A stretch of 64,000 nucleotides of DNA, taken from positions 26,422 through 90,421 of the forward strand of contig CAMFIE010000015.1 in NCBI GenBank assembly GCA_945952315.1. Direction: 5' to 3'. A program made the translations under genes and the position numbers. Below the pieces are notes generated by a model. That model made no database searches and had not been told where the DNA came from. It saw only the letters and a list, made by a program, of their open reading frames with translations. Within the stretch, counting starts at the first letter, position 1; each line of letters starts with the position of its first letter. Below are positions 1-9,646 of this stretch, in pieces. Source of the stretch: an uncultured Rhizobium sp. Its GTDB lineage: Bacteria > Pseudomonadota > Alphaproteobacteria > Rhizobiales > Rhizobiaceae.

Positions 1-1
1 C

Positions 2-841
2 CTCATGACCGTTCGCCTTGCCAATGATCTGGGCATGGATATCGTCGCCCAATATGCGGAGCGCTTCGGCATCTATGACAAGATGCTGCCGGTGCTTGCC
101 ATGTCGCTCGGGTCGGGTGAAACGACCGTTCTGCGCATGGTGTCCGCCTATTCGGTGATCGCCAACGGCGGCAAGCAGATCAAGCCGTCGCTGATCGACC
201 GTATTCAGGATCGCTATGGCAAGACGATCTTCCGGCATGAAGAGCGCGCCTGCAACGAATGCAACCAGCCGGACTGGAACAACCAGCCGGAGCCGGAACT
301 GCTGGACAATCGCGAGCAGGTGCTCGACCCGATGACCGCCTATCAGGTGACGTCGATGATGGAAGGCGTGATCAAGCGCGGCACGGCCTATGGCAAGATC
401 AAGCTGGATCGCGATGTGGCCGGCAAGACCGGCACCACCAATGATGAAAAGGACGCCTGGTTTGTGGGCTTCACGCCGGATGTCGTTTGCGGTCTTTATA
501 TCGGATACGACACCCCCGCCCCCCTCGGCCATGGCATGACCGGCGGCCAGCTTGCGGCTCCTGTCTTCAACACCTTCATGAATGAAGCGGTGAAGGGCAC
601 GCCCGTCACCCACTTCATCGTGCCGGAAGGGCTTACCCGCATCGTCGTCAATCGCAAGACGGGCATGGCCGCGCAGGCGGGTCAGCCGGACGCCATCGAA
701 GAGTTCTTCAAGCCCGGCACCGGACCTGCCGATTCCTACATGGTGATCGGCGCGGATGGAGCGATGGCACCGGAGGAAATCCTCAAGGCCTCGCCGCAGG
801 CCAATCAGGCAGTCACGTCCGGTGGCGGCGGCCTGTTCTGA
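2..841 (+). CDS. mrcA: Penicillin-binding protein 1A, C-terminal part (5' end outside window)
   Basis: This is the C-terminal end of a bifunctional class A penicillin-binding protein, which polymerises and cross-links peptidoglycan on the periplasmic face of the inner membrane. The reading frame is already open at base 2, so the glycosyltransferase domain and the SxxK and SxN transpeptidase motifs lie upstream of the window. The third transpeptidase motif is visible as KTGTT at about residue 140 of the visible part, followed by DAWFVGFTPD and G-Y-D, typical of PBP1A. The tail after about residue 230 is low complexity and Gly-rich. It lies 98 bp upstream of prfB on the same strand. The family is clear; the symbol (mrcA or ponA) is convention. 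Confidence 0.9.
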   Translation, partial: LMTVRLANDLGMDIVAQYAERFGIYDKMLPVLAMSLGSGETTVLRMVSAYSVIANGGKQIKPSLIDRIQDRYGKTIFRHEERACNECNQPDWNNQPEPELLDNREQVLDPMTAYQVTSMMEGVIKRGTAYGKIKLDRDVAGKTGTTNDEKDAWFVGFTPDVVCGLYIGYDTPAPLGHGMTGGQLAAPVFNTFMNEAVKGTPVTHFIVPEGLTRIVVNRKTGMAAQAGQPDAIEEFFKPGTGPADSYMVIGADGAMAPEEILKASPQANQAVTSGGGGLF

Positions 842-939
842 CAAGTCCCCAAATGTCGGACGGATGCAGGGTCTTTACATCCCGCATCCGTCTCTCTATG
901 CACGGGCATCATTTTTCCCGACTTGAAGAAGCGAAGACA

Positions 940-2071
940 ATGCGAGCGGAAATCGAGAATATCGTCGACGAGATCAAGCAGGCCATAAGCCTGCTGAGGA
1001 GGCATCTTTGACTGGGATCAGGCGGTAAGACGACTGGACTGGTTGAACAACAAGGCAGAGGATCCGAACCTCTGGAACGATGCGCAGGAAGCCCAGAAGC
1101 TGATGCGCGAGCGCCAGCAGCTGGATGACAACATCACAGGCGTGCGCAAGCTGGAAACCCAGCTGGCCGACAATATCGAACTCATCGCCATGGGCGAAGA
1201 AGAAGGCGATGCGGCCATCGTTACCGAGGCGGAAGACGCACTGAAAACCCTGATGGCCGAAGCAGGTCGCCGCCAGGTGGAAGCGATGCTCTCTGGCGAA
1301 GCCGATGGCAACGACACCTATCTGGAAGTGCATTCCGGCGCGGGCGGCACCGAAAGCCAGGACTGGGCCAACATGCTTCTGCGCATGTATACCCGCTGGG
1401 CCGAAAAGCAGGGCTTCAAGGTGGAGCTGCTGGAAGTGCATGACGGCGAAGAAGCTGGCATCAAATCCGCAACCCTTCTGGTCAAGGGCCACAACGCCTA
1501 TGGCTGGCTGAAGACCGAATCGGGCGTGCATCGCCTCGTGCGCATTTCGCCCTATGACAGCAACGCCCGTCGCCACACCTCGTTTTCCTCCATCTGGGTT
1601 TACCCGGTGGTGGATGACACGATCCAGATCGACATCAACGAAAGCGATTGCCGGATTGATACCTACCGGTCGTCGGGCGCGGGTGGCCAGCACGTCAACA
1701 CGACGGACTCGGCCGTGCGCATCACGCATATTCCGAGCGGCATCGTCGTGCAGTGCCAGCAGGAGCGTTCGCAGCACAAGAACCGTGCCAAGGCATGGGA
1801 CATGTTGCGCGCCCGCCTTTACGAGATGGAACTGAAGAAGCGCGAAGACGCAGCCAATGCCGAGGCGGCCTCGAAGACGGATATCGGCTGGGGCCACCAG
1901 ATCCGTTCCTATGTTCTCCAGCCCTATCAGCTGGTCAAGGACCTGCGTACGGGCGTGGAAAGCACGGCACCCTCCGATGTGCTTGACGGGGATGTCAGCC
2001 CCTTCATGGAAGCGGCCCTTGCCCACCGCATCAGCGGCAAGGCGGATGCGGCCGTTTCGGATATCGACTAG
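940..2071 (+). CDS. prfB: Peptide chain release factor 2, expressed by programmed +1 frameshift
   Basis: RF2 releases nascent peptides at UGA and UAA codons. The gene starts at ATG 940, reads 23 codons, meets an in-frame TGA at 1009-1011 and must shift +1 to continue to the TAG at 2069-2071, giving about 376 residues, the usual RF2 length. The GGQ hydrolysis motif is present in [13 protein letters not shown]. The stop-codon recognition tripeptide reads SPY (in [14 protein letters not shown]) where Escherichia coli has SPF. A frame starting at 1043 would lose the N-terminus, which reads naturally across the shift ([19 protein letters not shown]). A strong terminator follows 8 bp after the stop. 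Expression is autoregulated: low RF2 makes the ribosome pause at UGA and favours the shift. Confidence 0.95.
997..1012 (+). promoter_or_regulatory. Programmed +1 ribosomal frameshift signal of prfB
   Basis: The sequence AGGAGG (997-1002), CAT, CTT (1006-1008), TGA (1009-1011), C matches the classical prfB recoding site: an internal Shine-Dalgarno element three bases before the CUU slip codon, then UGA and C. The spacing equals the E. coli site (AGGGGG-UAU-CUU-UGA-C). Slippage of the Leu-tRNA from CUU to UUU moves the frame by +1, so GAC is read next. The protein sequence on both sides joins smoothly. Confidence 0.95.
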
Positions 2072-2079
2072 GAGACTGA

Positions 2080-2101
2080 GGCCCGGGAGACCGGGCCTTT
2101 T
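2080..2101 (+). terminator. Intrinsic terminator after prfB
   Basis: A perfect 7-bp GC stem, GGCCCGG (2080-2086) with CCGGGCC (2091-2097), loop GAGA, is followed by TTTT (2098-2101). It begins 8 bp after the prfB stop codon, so the mrcA-prfB side and the dsbA-like gene are separate transcripts. Confidence 0.85.
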
Positions 2102-2268
2102 CATTTCCGGATGCCTTTCCCGCGCCCGAAATCTCCCAATTCGGCCACAAATCGCCATCACAATCCGGAGAGTGTGCAGCGCGCTTCATTTTTGATGTTT
2201 TGCGGACGCCTGCGACGCGATATAGCAATCCCCGAATAATCCGAATGCATGATCGAAACGAGGCTGGA

Positions 2269-3036
2269 ATGGCATTGAACGTGAAAACCCTTGTGGCAAC
2301 AGCCTGCGTGGCCCTGACTGCCTTTACTGCCGTGCCGCTGGCCGCCTATGCACTGGATGACGCGCAGAAGAAGGAATTCGGCGAATTCATCCGTGAATAT
2401 CTGATGAGCCATCCGGAAGTGATTGCCGAGGCGCAAGCCGAGCTTGAAAAGAAGCAGGCGGCAGAAAAGGTCGCCGCCTCGACCGAAGCCGTGACCCGCA
2501 ACAAGGATGCGATCTTCGCCTCTGCCGATGATGTGGTGCTGGGCAATCCCAAGGGGGATGTGACCGTCGTCGAATTCTTCGATTACAACTGCGGCTATTG
2601 CAAACAGGCGCTTCCGGACATGAATGCCATGCTGAAGGAAGACAGCAACCTGCGCTTCGTGCTGAAGGAATTTCCGATCCTCGGTCCGGATTCGCTCGAT
2701 GCGCATCGCGTGGCCGATGCCTTCCGCAAAATCAGCCGCGACAAGTATAACGAATTCCATCAGGCCCTTCTCGGAAGCCATACGCGGGCAACCGAAGCGC
2801 GGGCGCTGGAAGTTGCCGCATCGCTCGGTGTCAGCGAAGACCAGATCCGCAAGATGATGAAGGAAAGCCCGGCAGATGCCTCCATCAAGGAAAGTTACCG
2901 CATCGCGCAGGAACTTGGCATTGGCGGCACGCCTTCCTATGTGATCGGCAACGAGCCGGTCTTTGGTGCCATCGGCGTGCAGGAGCTTTCCGCCAAGGTT
3001 GCCAATGTACGCGCCTGCGGCAAGACCACCTGCTGA
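2269..3036 (+). CDS. Periplasmic DsbA/ScsC-like thiol-disulfide oxidoreductase
   Basis: A 255-residue exported thioredoxin-fold protein. The N-terminus is a classical signal peptide (MALNVKTLVATACVALTAF, then AAYA at the predicted cleavage site). Residues about 30-70 form a charged helical segment like the N-terminal region of ScsC/Com1-type proteins. The active site is CGYC in DYNCGYCKQALP, and the cis-proline loop is GGTPSYVIG. It probably forms, isomerises or reduces disulfides in the periplasm; which of these cannot be read from the sequence. ATG 2269 is preferred over ATG 2245 because GAGG lies 5 bp upstream and the signal peptide then starts directly. It stands alone between the prfB terminator and aroQ. 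Confidence 0.85.
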   Translation: MALNVKTLVATACVALTAFTAVPLAAYALDDAQKKEFGEFIREYLMSHPEVIAEAQAELEKKQAAEKVAASTEAVTRNKDAIFASADDVVLGNPKGDVTVVEFFDYNCGYCKQALPDMNAMLKEDSNLRFVLKEFPILGPDSLDAHRVADAFRKISRDKYNEFHQALLGSHTRATEARALEVAASLGVSEDQIRKMMKESPADASIKESYRIAQELGIGGTPSYVIGNEPVFGAIGVQELSAKVANVRACGKTTC

Positions 3037-3164
3037 ATCAACCTGAAATCCGGTGAAAATACGCCCGCCCCGCTTGTGGACAAAGCTGCCAGCGGGGCAA
3101 AACCCTTTCCCTTCCGGGGAAGGCGGTCTATAGGTGACGTTCGTGTATAGTGACGGATCGTGGT

Positions 3165-3602
3165 ATGTCTAAATCGATCTATGTGTTGAATGGCCCCAAC
3201 CTGAACCTGCTGGGAAAGCGGGAGCCGGGTATCTATGGTGGCCAGACGCTGGATGACATCAAGGCTTCCTGCATCGCCCATGGCGAAAAGCTGGGCTTCA
3301 CCGTCGATTTCCGCCAGACCAATCATGAGGGCGTGCTCGTGGACTGGCTGCACGAAGCGGGCGAGAAGGCCCTCGGTGTGGCGATCAATCCCGGCGCTTA
3401 CGGGCACACGTCGATTGCGCTGCATGACGCGATCCGCGGTATCGGCATTCCGGTGATCGAGCTGCATCTCTCCAATATCCATGCCCGCGAAGAATTTCGC
3501 CACAAGACCATGACCTCGGCTGTTTGCAAGGGCGTCATATGTGGCTTCGGACCAGTGAGTTACACGCTGGCGCTTGATGCGCTCGCGCATGTGACGCGAT
3601 AA
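3165..3602 (+). CDS. aroQ: Type II 3-dehydroquinate dehydratase
   Basis: A 145-residue cytoplasmic enzyme that dehydrates 3-dehydroquinate in the shikimate pathway. Hallmarks of type II enzymes are all present: NGPNLNLLGKREPGIYG with the catalytic Tyr at residue 24, FRQTNHEG, INPGAYGHTSIALHDA, and ELHLSNIHAREEFRH with the catalytic His. Length fits the family (about 145-150). ATG 3165 is chosen over the upstream in-frame GTG 3150 by comparison with the usual N-terminus of relatives; its ribosome-binding site is weak. It is followed after 21 bp by accB, so the order aroQ-accB-accC-aat looks like one operon. Confidence 0.93.
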   Translation: MSKSIYVLNGPNLNLLGKREPGIYGGQTLDDIKASCIAHGEKLGFTVDFRQTNHEGVLVDWLHEAGEKALGVAINPGAYGHTSIALHDAIRGIGIPVIELHLSNIHAREEFRHKTMTSAVCKGVICGFGPVSYTLALDALAHVTR

Positions 3603-3623
3603 GAAGAACAAAGGGAAATATCC

Positions 3624-4100
3624 ATGGCAGACAAGAAATCCGGCATCGACCAGGCGCTGATCCGCGATCTGGCCAATATCCTCAACGACACGGATCTGAC
3701 CGAGATCGAAGTCGAGCAGGATGACCTGCGCATCCGCGTATCGCGTGCATCCAACACGCAATATGTGCAGGCCCCGATTGCCGCCGCTCCGATGGCACAG
3801 CCGGTTGCTGCCGCACCCGTTGCGGTTGCCGCACCGGCTGCTGCTGCTGCCCCTGCCCGCAATCCGGCCAATGTGGTTTCCGCGCCAATGGTCGGCACCT
3901 GCTACATGTCTCCGGCCCCGGGCGCCCGCCCCTTCGTTGAAGTCGGCTCGACGGTCAAGGAAGGCCAGACCATCCTGATCATCGAAGCGATGAAGACCAT
4001 GAACCAGATCCCGGCTCCGCGCTCGGGCAAGGTCACCGAAGTCCTGGTCGAAGACGGCCGCCCGGTAGAATACGGCGAAGCGCTCGTCGTCATCGAATAA
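3624..4100 (+). CDS. accB: Biotin carboxyl carrier protein of acetyl-CoA carboxylase
   Basis: A 158-residue BCCP that carries biotin between the carboxylase and carboxyltransferase subunits of acetyl-CoA carboxylase, the first step of fatty acid synthesis. Residues 1-42 form the N-terminal helical region, residues about 45-85 are an Ala/Pro linker, and the C-terminal lipoyl-like domain carries the biotinylated Lys124 in EAMKTMNQI (E. coli has EAMKMMNQI). It is followed 11 bp later by accC. Biotin is attached by BirA, whose gene is at 46.5-47.3 kb in this window. Confidence 0.96.
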   Translation: MADKKSGIDQALIRDLANILNDTDLTEIEVEQDDLRIRVSRASNTQYVQAPIAAAPMAQPVAAAPVAVAAPAAAAAPARNPANVVSAPMVGTCYMSPAPGARPFVEVGSTVKEGQTILIIEAMKTMNQIPAPRSGKVTEVLVEDGRPVEYGEALVVIE

Positions 4101-4111
4101 GGCTGAACCGA

Positions 4112-5455
4112 ATGGTTTCGAAAATCCTCATTGCCAACCGTGGTGAAATCGCGCTGCGCGTTCTGCGTGCCTGCAAGGAGCTGGGCATTCCGACCGTGGC
4201 CGTTCATTCCACGGCCGATGCCGATGCGATGCATGTGCGCCTTGCCGACGAAAGTGTGTGCATTGGCCCGCCGCCGTCGCGCGAAAGCTATCTGAACATC
4301 CACCAGATCGTCGCGGCCTGTGAAATCACCGGCGCCGATGCGGTGCATCCGGGCTATGGCTTCCTGTCGGAAAACGCCAAGTTCGCCGATATTCTCGATG
4401 CCCACGGCATCACCTTCATCGGCCCGACGGCGGATCATATTCGCATCATGGGCGACAAGATCACCGCCAAGAAAACCGCGCAGGAGCTGGGCATTCCGGT
4501 CGTGCCGGGGTCTGATGGTGAAGTAAAGCCGGAGCAGGCGCTCGAAGTTGCCCGCAAGATCGGCTTCCCGGTGCTGATCAAGGCAACCGCCGGCGGCGGC
4601 GGTCGCGGCATGAAGGTGGCGAAGTCCGAGGCTGACCTCGACGAAGCGATCTCCACGGCGCGCGCCGAAGCTGCAGCCGCTTTCGGCAATGACGCGGTCT
4701 ACATGGAGAAATATCTCGGCAAGCCGCGCCATATCGAAATCCAGGTGGTTGGCGATGGCGAAGGCAATGCCGTTCACCTTGGTGAACGCGATTGCTCGCT
4801 GCAGCGTCGTCACCAGAAGGTCTGGGAAGAGGCAAATTCCCCTGCCCTCAATGTCGAGCAGCGCATGAAGATCGGCCAGATCTGCGCCGATGCGATGAAG
4901 AAGCTGAAGTATCGCGGCGCGGGCACCATCGAATTCCTCTACGAGAACGGCGAGTTCTATTTCATCGAAATGAACACCCGTCTTCAGGTGGAACATCCGA
5001 TCACCGAAGCGATCACGGGCATCGACCTCGTGCACGAGCAGATCCGCGTTGCCTCGGGCCGTGGCCTGTCTGTCACGCAGGACGAGATCACCTTCTCCGG
5101 CCATGCCATCGAATGCCGCATCAATGCCGAGGATCCGCGCACCTTCGTGCCGTCTCCAGGCACGATCACGCATTTCCATGCACCGGGTGGCCTCGGCGTC
5201 CGCGTCGATTCCGGTGCCTATGCCGGTTACAAGATCCCGCCCTATTACGACAGCCTGATCGGCAAGCTGATCGTGCATGGCCGCACCCGCGTGGAATGCA
5301 TGATGCGCCTGCGCCGCGTTCTCGATGAATTCGTCGTGGATGGCATCAAGACCACGCTGCCGCTGTTCCGCGATCTCGTATCCAATCAGGATATCGCCAA
5401 CGGGGATTATGATATCCATTGGCTCGAGCATTATCTGGCCGAAAATCCGGCCTGA
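4112..5455 (+). CDS. accC: Biotin carboxylase subunit of acetyl-CoA carboxylase
   Basis: A 447-residue ATP-grasp enzyme that carboxylates biotin on AccB using ATP and bicarbonate. Visible features in order: the N-terminal domain starting [28 protein letters not shown], the glycine-rich ATP loop GGGGRGMK, the metal/ATP-site segment [14 protein letters not shown], and a C-terminal biotin-carboxylase domain ([12 protein letters not shown]). Length is normal for AccC. It lies 11 bp after accB and 5 bp before aat. Confidence 0.97.
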   Translation: MVSKILIANRGEIALRVLRACKELGIPTVAVHSTADADAMHVRLADESVCIGPPPSRESYLNIHQIVAACEITGADAVHPGYGFLSENAKFADILDAHGITFIGPTADHIRIMGDKITAKKTAQELGIPVVPGSDGEVKPEQALEVARKIGFPVLIKATAGGGGRGMKVAKSEADLDEAISTARAEAAAAFGNDAVYMEKYLGKPRHIEIQVVGDGEGNAVHLGERDCSLQRRHQKVWEEANSPALNVEQRMKIGQICADAMKKLKYRGAGTIEFLYENGEFYFIEMNTRLQVEHPITEAITGIDLVHEQIRVASGRGLSVTQDEITFSGHAIECRINAEDPRTFVPSPGTITHFHAPGGLGVRVDSGAYAGYKIPPYYDSLIGKLIVHGRTRVECMMRLRRVLDEFVVDGIKTTLPLFRDLVSNQDIANGDYDIHWLEHYLAENPA

Positions 5456-5460
5456 TCATC

Positions 5461-6078
5461 ATGGGCAGAAAACGCAGCGGATATCAGCCGATTACGCCTG
5501 ATGTCCTGCTGCGTGCCTATTCCATCGGCCTGTTCCCGATGGCCGAATCGGCTGACGATCCGGAGCTTTTCTGGGTCGAGCCGGAAATGCGGGGAATAAT
5601 TCCGCTTGATGCCTTCCATGTGTCGAAAAGTCTCGCCAAGGCGATCCGCAAGAAGCCCTTCGAAATCCGTATCAACACGGCCTTTGCAGACGTGATGAAG
5701 AAATGCGCGGAAGAGGCACCCGATCGCCGCTCCACCTGGATCAACGAGACGATCCACAGCCTCTACAATGCGCTGCACAGCTTCGGCCACGCCCATAGCG
5801 TGGAGGCCTGGGAGGGCGACGAGCTGGTGGGTGGTCTCTACGGTGTTTCGCTGGGGGCGGCCTTTTTCGGGGAAAGCATGTTTTCCAGGCGCACCAATGC
5901 CTCGAAAATCTGCCTCGTGCATCTGGTGGAGCATATGCGGGCGCGCGGCTTCCTGCTGCTCGATACCCAGTTCACCACCGAACATCTGAAGACCTTCGGC
6001 GCCATCGATGTGCCGCGTGAAGATTACGCAAAGCTGCTTGAGGCGGCGATGGCGAAGGACGATATCCCCTTTGCCTGA
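5461..6078 (+). CDS. aat: Leucyl/phenylalanyl-tRNA--protein transferase
   Basis: A 205-residue enzyme that transfers Leu or Phe from charged tRNA to N-terminal Lys or Arg of proteins, marking them for ClpAPS under the N-end rule. Recognised by the family signature [14 protein letters not shown] near the N-terminus, [21 protein letters not shown], the [16 protein letters not shown] core and [19 protein letters not shown] 5461 is chosen because it sits just after the accC stop and matches the family start; longer versions would overlap accC. It ends 3 bp before the stop codon of the opposite-strand DUF2155 gene. Confidence 0.95.
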   Translation: MGRKRSGYQPITPDVLLRAYSIGLFPMAESADDPELFWVEPEMRGIIPLDAFHVSKSLAKAIRKKPFEIRINTAFADVMKKCAEEAPDRRSTWINETIHSLYNALHSFGHAHSVEAWEGDELVGGLYGVSLGAAFFGESMFSRRTNASKICLVHLVEHMRARGFLLLDTQFTTEHLKTFGAIDVPREDYAKLLEAAMAKDDIPFA

Positions 6079-6081
6079 TCT

Positions 6082-6900
6082 TTACTGGAAACCGCCCTGA
6101 TCAGGCACCAGCAACGGCTTCTTGCGGCCAGAAGGCTTTGGCGGGAAATTCGGATCCTGCTGCTGCTGGCTGAACGGATCATTCGGATCAGCCGGCGGGA
6201 ATTGATCCCCCACCGCAGGATCTGCCTGCAGTGGCTGATTGAAGGCCGGGTCCACCTGATTTCCCGCATCCGGTGCCGTGCCCTGATCCGGTTCGTTGCC
6301 AATCGGCTTGTCGGTTGTGATGGTTTCCATCGGCAGGTCCGGCAATGCCTGCTGATCGGCATCATCCGTATTGGGATCGATGCTCGGATCGAGAGACGGA
6401 TCACCCGGCGGCGTCTGGGCTTCAGCCTGCGCATCGGGAGCGGGCTTAGGCGCTGATTTCGGCTCGCTCGGCGGGATCTTCAGGTCCTTCGGCGGCGGTA
6501 TGTCGGATGTCTGCTTGCAGTCCTTCAGCCAGACGTCGAAAATCGGGTGCTCGATGGCATTGAGCGCCGGGCTATCGGCAAACATCCAGCCATTGAAGAT
6601 GCGCTTGATCTTGCGATCGAGGGTGATTTCATCGACTTCGAGAAAGGAATCGATGCGTTGCGCTTCCGATTCGTCGCGCGTGTAGCAGGCCTTCGGCGTC
6701 ACCTGAAGCGCGCCGAACTGGACCGTTTCCCCCACATAGGCGTCGAAGGTCGTGATGCGGCCGGTGATCTTGTCGAGGCCGGAAAACACCGCAACCGGAT
6801 TGCTCACCCGCGCCGCCTGGGCACTGCCTGCAGCAACGCCAAGCAAAAGCGCCGCCACGGGCAGCGCTTTACCGGATCCGATCTTCAGAAATACGTTCAT
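6082..6900 (-). CDS. DUF2155 domain-containing exported protein
   Basis: A 272-residue protein of unknown function. It starts with a signal peptide ending near SAQAA, followed by a DUF2155-type domain at about residues 35-130 with conserved stretches (LDKITGRITTF, ETVQFGAL, CYTRDESE, IFNGWMFADSPALNA, HPIFDVWLKDC) and Cys residues that could pair in the periplasm. The remaining half is a Pro/Asp/Gln-rich, probably disordered tail. ATG 6900 has AAGGA 7 bp upstream, better than the preceding TTG codon. It follows the NDUFA12-like gene on the same strand with a 64-bp gap and converges on aat with almost no spacer. Confidence 0.8.
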   Translation of the reverse strand: MNVFLKIGSGKALPVAALLLGVAAGSAQAARVSNPVAVFSGLDKITGRITTFDAYVGETVQFGALQVTPKACYTRDESEAQRIDSFLEVDEITLDRKIKRIFNGWMFADSPALNAIEHPIFDVWLKDCKQTSDIPPPKDLKIPPSEPKSAPKPAPDAQAEAQTPPGDPSLDPSIDPNTDDADQQALPDLPMETITTDKPIGNEPDQGTAPDAGNQVDPAFNQPLQADPAVGDQFPPADPNDPFSQQQQDPNFPPKPSGRKKPLLVPDQGGFQ

Positions 6901-6964
6901 CAAGCCGTCCTTGCCATTCCACGCCGGTCAGCGCCGGAAACCCCGGCGCTTGCACCGTCAGGGA

Positions 6965-7360
6965 TCAGGCGCCCGGCGTCCAGGCGTCGTAGTCGCCCGT
7001 TACCCGCGGACGCTCGCCACCGGCGAGGATGGAACCCTTCGGGCGATAGGCTGCCGCCGTGCCGGTCGGGTTGGCGCGGTGCGGCTTTTGCCATTCGCGG
7101 GCGGAATAGGTTTCCTCGCTCGGCGGAACATCCGTGCGGTGATGCATCCAGCCATGCCAACCGGGCGGAATTGCGGAGGCTTCTGCATAATCCGCATAAA
7201 TCACCCAGCGGCGCGTGCGGCCTTCGCTGTCCTTGCCGCCCTGATAATAGACATTGCCCATTTCATCCTGGCCCACGCGCTTGCCATGGCGCCAGGTGTG
7301 AAAACGGGTGCCAATCGTCTGGCCATTCCACCAGGTGAAGATTTGCAGAAGAAACTTCAT
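6965..7360 (-). CDS. NDUFA12-family NADH:ubiquinone oxidoreductase accessory subunit
   Basis: A 131-residue protein of the B17.2/NDUFA12 family, a peripheral complex I subunit shared by alphaproteobacteria and mitochondria. Family-typical stretches are FTWWNGQTIGTRFHTW, GNVYYQG, RRWVIYADYAEASAIPPGWHGWMH and a C-terminal DYDAWTPG. Start ATG 7360 has GAGGAA upstream at good distance; the upstream extension in the same frame looks non-coding. The core complex I genes are more than 40 kb away at the other end of the window, so this subunit is expressed separately, here followed by the DUF2155 gene. Confidence 0.88.
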   Translation of the reverse strand: MKFLLQIFTWWNGQTIGTRFHTWRHGKRVGQDEMGNVYYQGGKDSEGRTRRWVIYADYAEASAIPPGWHGWMHHRTDVPPSEETYSAREWQKPHRANPTGTAAAYRPKGSILAGGERPRVTGDYDAWTPGA

Positions 7361-7514
7361 CGTGTCTGTTCCTCGCGGGGCCGCGCGGGAGGCTTCAAAG
7401 CAACGCGGCAAGACTTATAGTTCAACACGCTTATGCCGCTGCACAGAGCCGATGTCCAGTGATTCCAGCATTTTCCACCCGGCTTTTCGTCGCGCCATTG
7501 GGAGAACGGCGGGC

Positions 7515-8027
7515 TCAGAATGGCGAGGGCGTGAGAGTCTTTTCCATGATCAGCGCCGGGATGCCCGATTCGTCCGTGCCACAGTTGGCCGTGCGGTCCA
7601 CGACGGCAAAGCCATGTGCCTCGTAGAAGGCGATGGCATCGTGATTGTCCACGTCCACCTGCAGGCGCAGGCGCTCCGCATGCGGGAAACAGGTTTCGAT
7701 CTCGGCAAGCAATGCCTGCCCGATCCCCTGCCGTTTCCGCTCCGGATGCACGTAGAGTTTCACCAGCCCGGCGGTTTTCGCCAGCTTACGTGACGGTGAA
7801 GCATAGGCCACACCGCCGATTTCGCGGCCATTGTCCGCCACCAGAAACTCGCCCGCCGTATCGGCAAGCAGGGACGCGAGCAACTCGGGCGCATTCCAGG
7901 AGGCGTTGAGTTCCGCAACCTTTTCCGCACCATGCAGAGGCACATAGGTGCTTTCATAGGCGGCCACCAGCAGCCGGTGAATGGATGGCAGATCCTTCGC
8001 GCTGGCGGTGCGAACGAAATACATCAT
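7515..8027 (-). CDS. GNAT-family N-acetyltransferase, coupled to gatB
   Basis: A 170-residue GNAT-fold acyltransferase. The acetyl-CoA binding loop is visible as [15 protein letters not shown] (R/Q-x-x-G-x-G/A), followed by the typical [16 protein letters not shown] near the C-terminus. The substrate is unknown. Two ATG codons (8027 and 8024) lie next to a GGAGGA ribosome-binding site; ATG 8027 overlaps the gatB stop codon as ATGA, so translation is probably coupled to gatB. A 154-bp gap separates it from the NDUFA12-like gene downstream. Confidence 0.82.
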   Translation of the reverse strand: MMYFVRTASAKDLPSIHRLLVAAYESTYVPLHGAEKVAELNASWNAPELLASLLADTAGEFLVADNGREIGGVAYASPSRKLAKTAGLVKLYVHPERKRQGIGQALLAEIETCFPHAERLRLQVDVDNHDAIAFYEAHGFAVVDRTANCGTDESGIPALIMEKTLTPSPF

Positions 8028-9529
8028 TCCTCCACGATGCCGAGCTTGTCCTTGACAAGCTGCTGCAGGGCCTGCGGATTGGCCTTGCCGCCGGTTGCCT
8101 TCATCACCTGACCGACGAACCAGCCGGCGAGCGTCGGCTTTGCCTTCGCCTGTGCGACCTTGTCCGGATTTGCGGCGATGACCTCGTCGATGGCCTTTTC
8201 GATGGCGCCGGTATCCGTCACCTGCTTCATGCCGCGTGCTTCAACGATCTCTGCCGGGTTGCCGCCTTCGTTCCAGACGATTTCGAACAGGTCTTTCGCG
8301 AGCTTCCCTGAAATCGTGCCCGCCTTGATGAGATCGATGATGCCACCCAGCTGGGCAGGCGAAACCGGAGTCTCTTCAATGGCTTTGCCGGCTTTGTTCA
8401 ACGCACCCAGGAGGTCGTTGATCACCCAGTTGGCGGCCGCCTTGCCGTCCCGGCCCTCAGCCAGCGCCTCGAAATAATCGGCGATTGCCTTTTCGGACAC
8501 GAGAACCGAAGCATCATAGATGGTGAGGCCGAGGTCGCGCACGAAGCGCTCCTTCTTGTCGTCGGGCAGCTCCGGCAGATTGGCCTTCAGCGCCTCGACG
8601 AAGGCATCGTCGAACTCGAGCGGCAGAAGGTCCGGATCGGGGAAATAGCGATAGTCATGCGCATCTTCCTTGGAGCGCATCGAGCGGGTTTCGCCCTTGC
8701 CGGGATCGAAGAGGCGCGTCTCCTGATCGATCACGCCGCCATCTTCCAGAATGCCGATCTGGCGACGGGCTTCATATTCGATGGCCTGACCGACGAAGCG
8801 GATGGAGTTGACATTCTTGATCTCGCAGCGCGTGCCAAAGGCTTCGCCCGGACGACGGACGGAGACATTCACGTCGGCGCGCATCGAGCCTTCGTCCATG
8901 TTGCCGTCGCAGGTGCCGAGATAGCGCAGGATCGTGCGAAGCTTGGTCAGATAGGCCTTTGCCTCGTCCGATGAGCGCATGTCCGGCTTCGACACGATTT
9001 CCATCAGGGCGACGCCCGAACGGTTGAGATCGACGAAAGACATGGTCGGATGCTGGTCATGCATCGACTTGCCCGCGTCCTGCTCCAGATGCAGACGCTC
9101 GATGCCGATTTCCACATCCTCGAACTGGCCCTTGCGGTCCGGCCCGATGGAAATGGTGATCGTGCCCTCGCCGACAATCGGGTCCTTGAACTGCGAGATC
9201 TGATAGCCCTGCGGCAGGTCCGGGTAGAAATAGTTCTTGCGGTCGAAGATCGAGCGCTTGTTGATCTGCGCCTTGAGGCCGAGGCCGGTGCGAACAGCCT
9301 GGCGCACGCATTCCTCGTTGATCACCGGCAGCATGCCGGGCATGGCCGCATCCACCAGCGACACATTCGAATTCTGGGCCGAACCAAAGGCGGTGGAAGC
9401 ACCGGAAAACAGTTTCGACTGGCTGGTCACCTGGGCATGCACTTCCATGCCGATAATCACCTCCCAGTCACCGGTTGCACCGGGAATGAAACGCTTCGGA
9501 TCAGGCGTGCGAACGTCAACAATGGTCAT
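8024..9529 (-). CDS. gatB: Asp-tRNA(Asn)/Glu-tRNA(Gln) amidotransferase subunit B
   Basis: The 501-residue B subunit of GatCAB, which converts mischarged Glu-tRNA(Gln) (and Asp-tRNA(Asn)) to the amide. The N-terminal kinase-like cradle domain is recognised by [27 protein letters not shown] and the later MEIVSKPD and [14 protein letters not shown]; the C-terminal YqeY-like tail ends with [18 protein letters not shown]. Length is normal for GatB. Unlike the classical gatCAB operon, gatB is separated from gatC-gatA by a GNAT gene and an opposite-strand dehydrogenase. Confidence 0.97.
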   Translation of the reverse strand: MTIVDVRTPDPKRFIPGATGDWEVIIGMEVHAQVTSQSKLFSGASTAFGSAQNSNVSLVDAAMPGMLPVINEECVRQAVRTGLGLKAQINKRSIFDRKNYFYPDLPQGYQISQFKDPIVGEGTITISIGPDRKGQFEDVEIGIERLHLEQDAGKSMHDQHPTMSFVDLNRSGVALMEIVSKPDMRSSDEAKAYLTKLRTILRYLGTCDGNMDEGSMRADVNVSVRRPGEAFGTRCEIKNVNSIRFVGQAIEYEARRQIGILEDGGVIDQETRLFDPGKGETRSMRSKEDAHDYRYFPDPDLLPLEFDDAFVEALKANLPELPDDKKERFVRDLGLTIYDASVLVSEKAIADYFEALAEGRDGKAAANWVINDLLGALNKAGKAIEETPVSPAQLGGIIDLIKAGTISGKLAKDLFEIVWNEGGNPAEIVEARGMKQVTDTGAIEKAIDEVIAANPDKVAQAKAKPTLAGWFVGQVMKATGGKANPQALQQLVKDKLGIVEE

Positions 9530-9646
9530 GGACAGCTCTTCAAATTCGGACGTGTTTATGAAGCCCCGGAGTAGAGGAAACAGCCGCCTTGTGCAAGGCT
9601 CTCGGCCCCTTCGGGACGATGAGCGAGCCGGAAAATCCCCGCGTCG

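Noticed and set aside
3067..3098. Hairpin GCCCCGCT / AGCGGGGC between the DsbA-like gene and aroQ as a terminator
   Set aside because: The stem is good but the loop is 16 bases and no T-tract follows on either strand, so termination is not supported.
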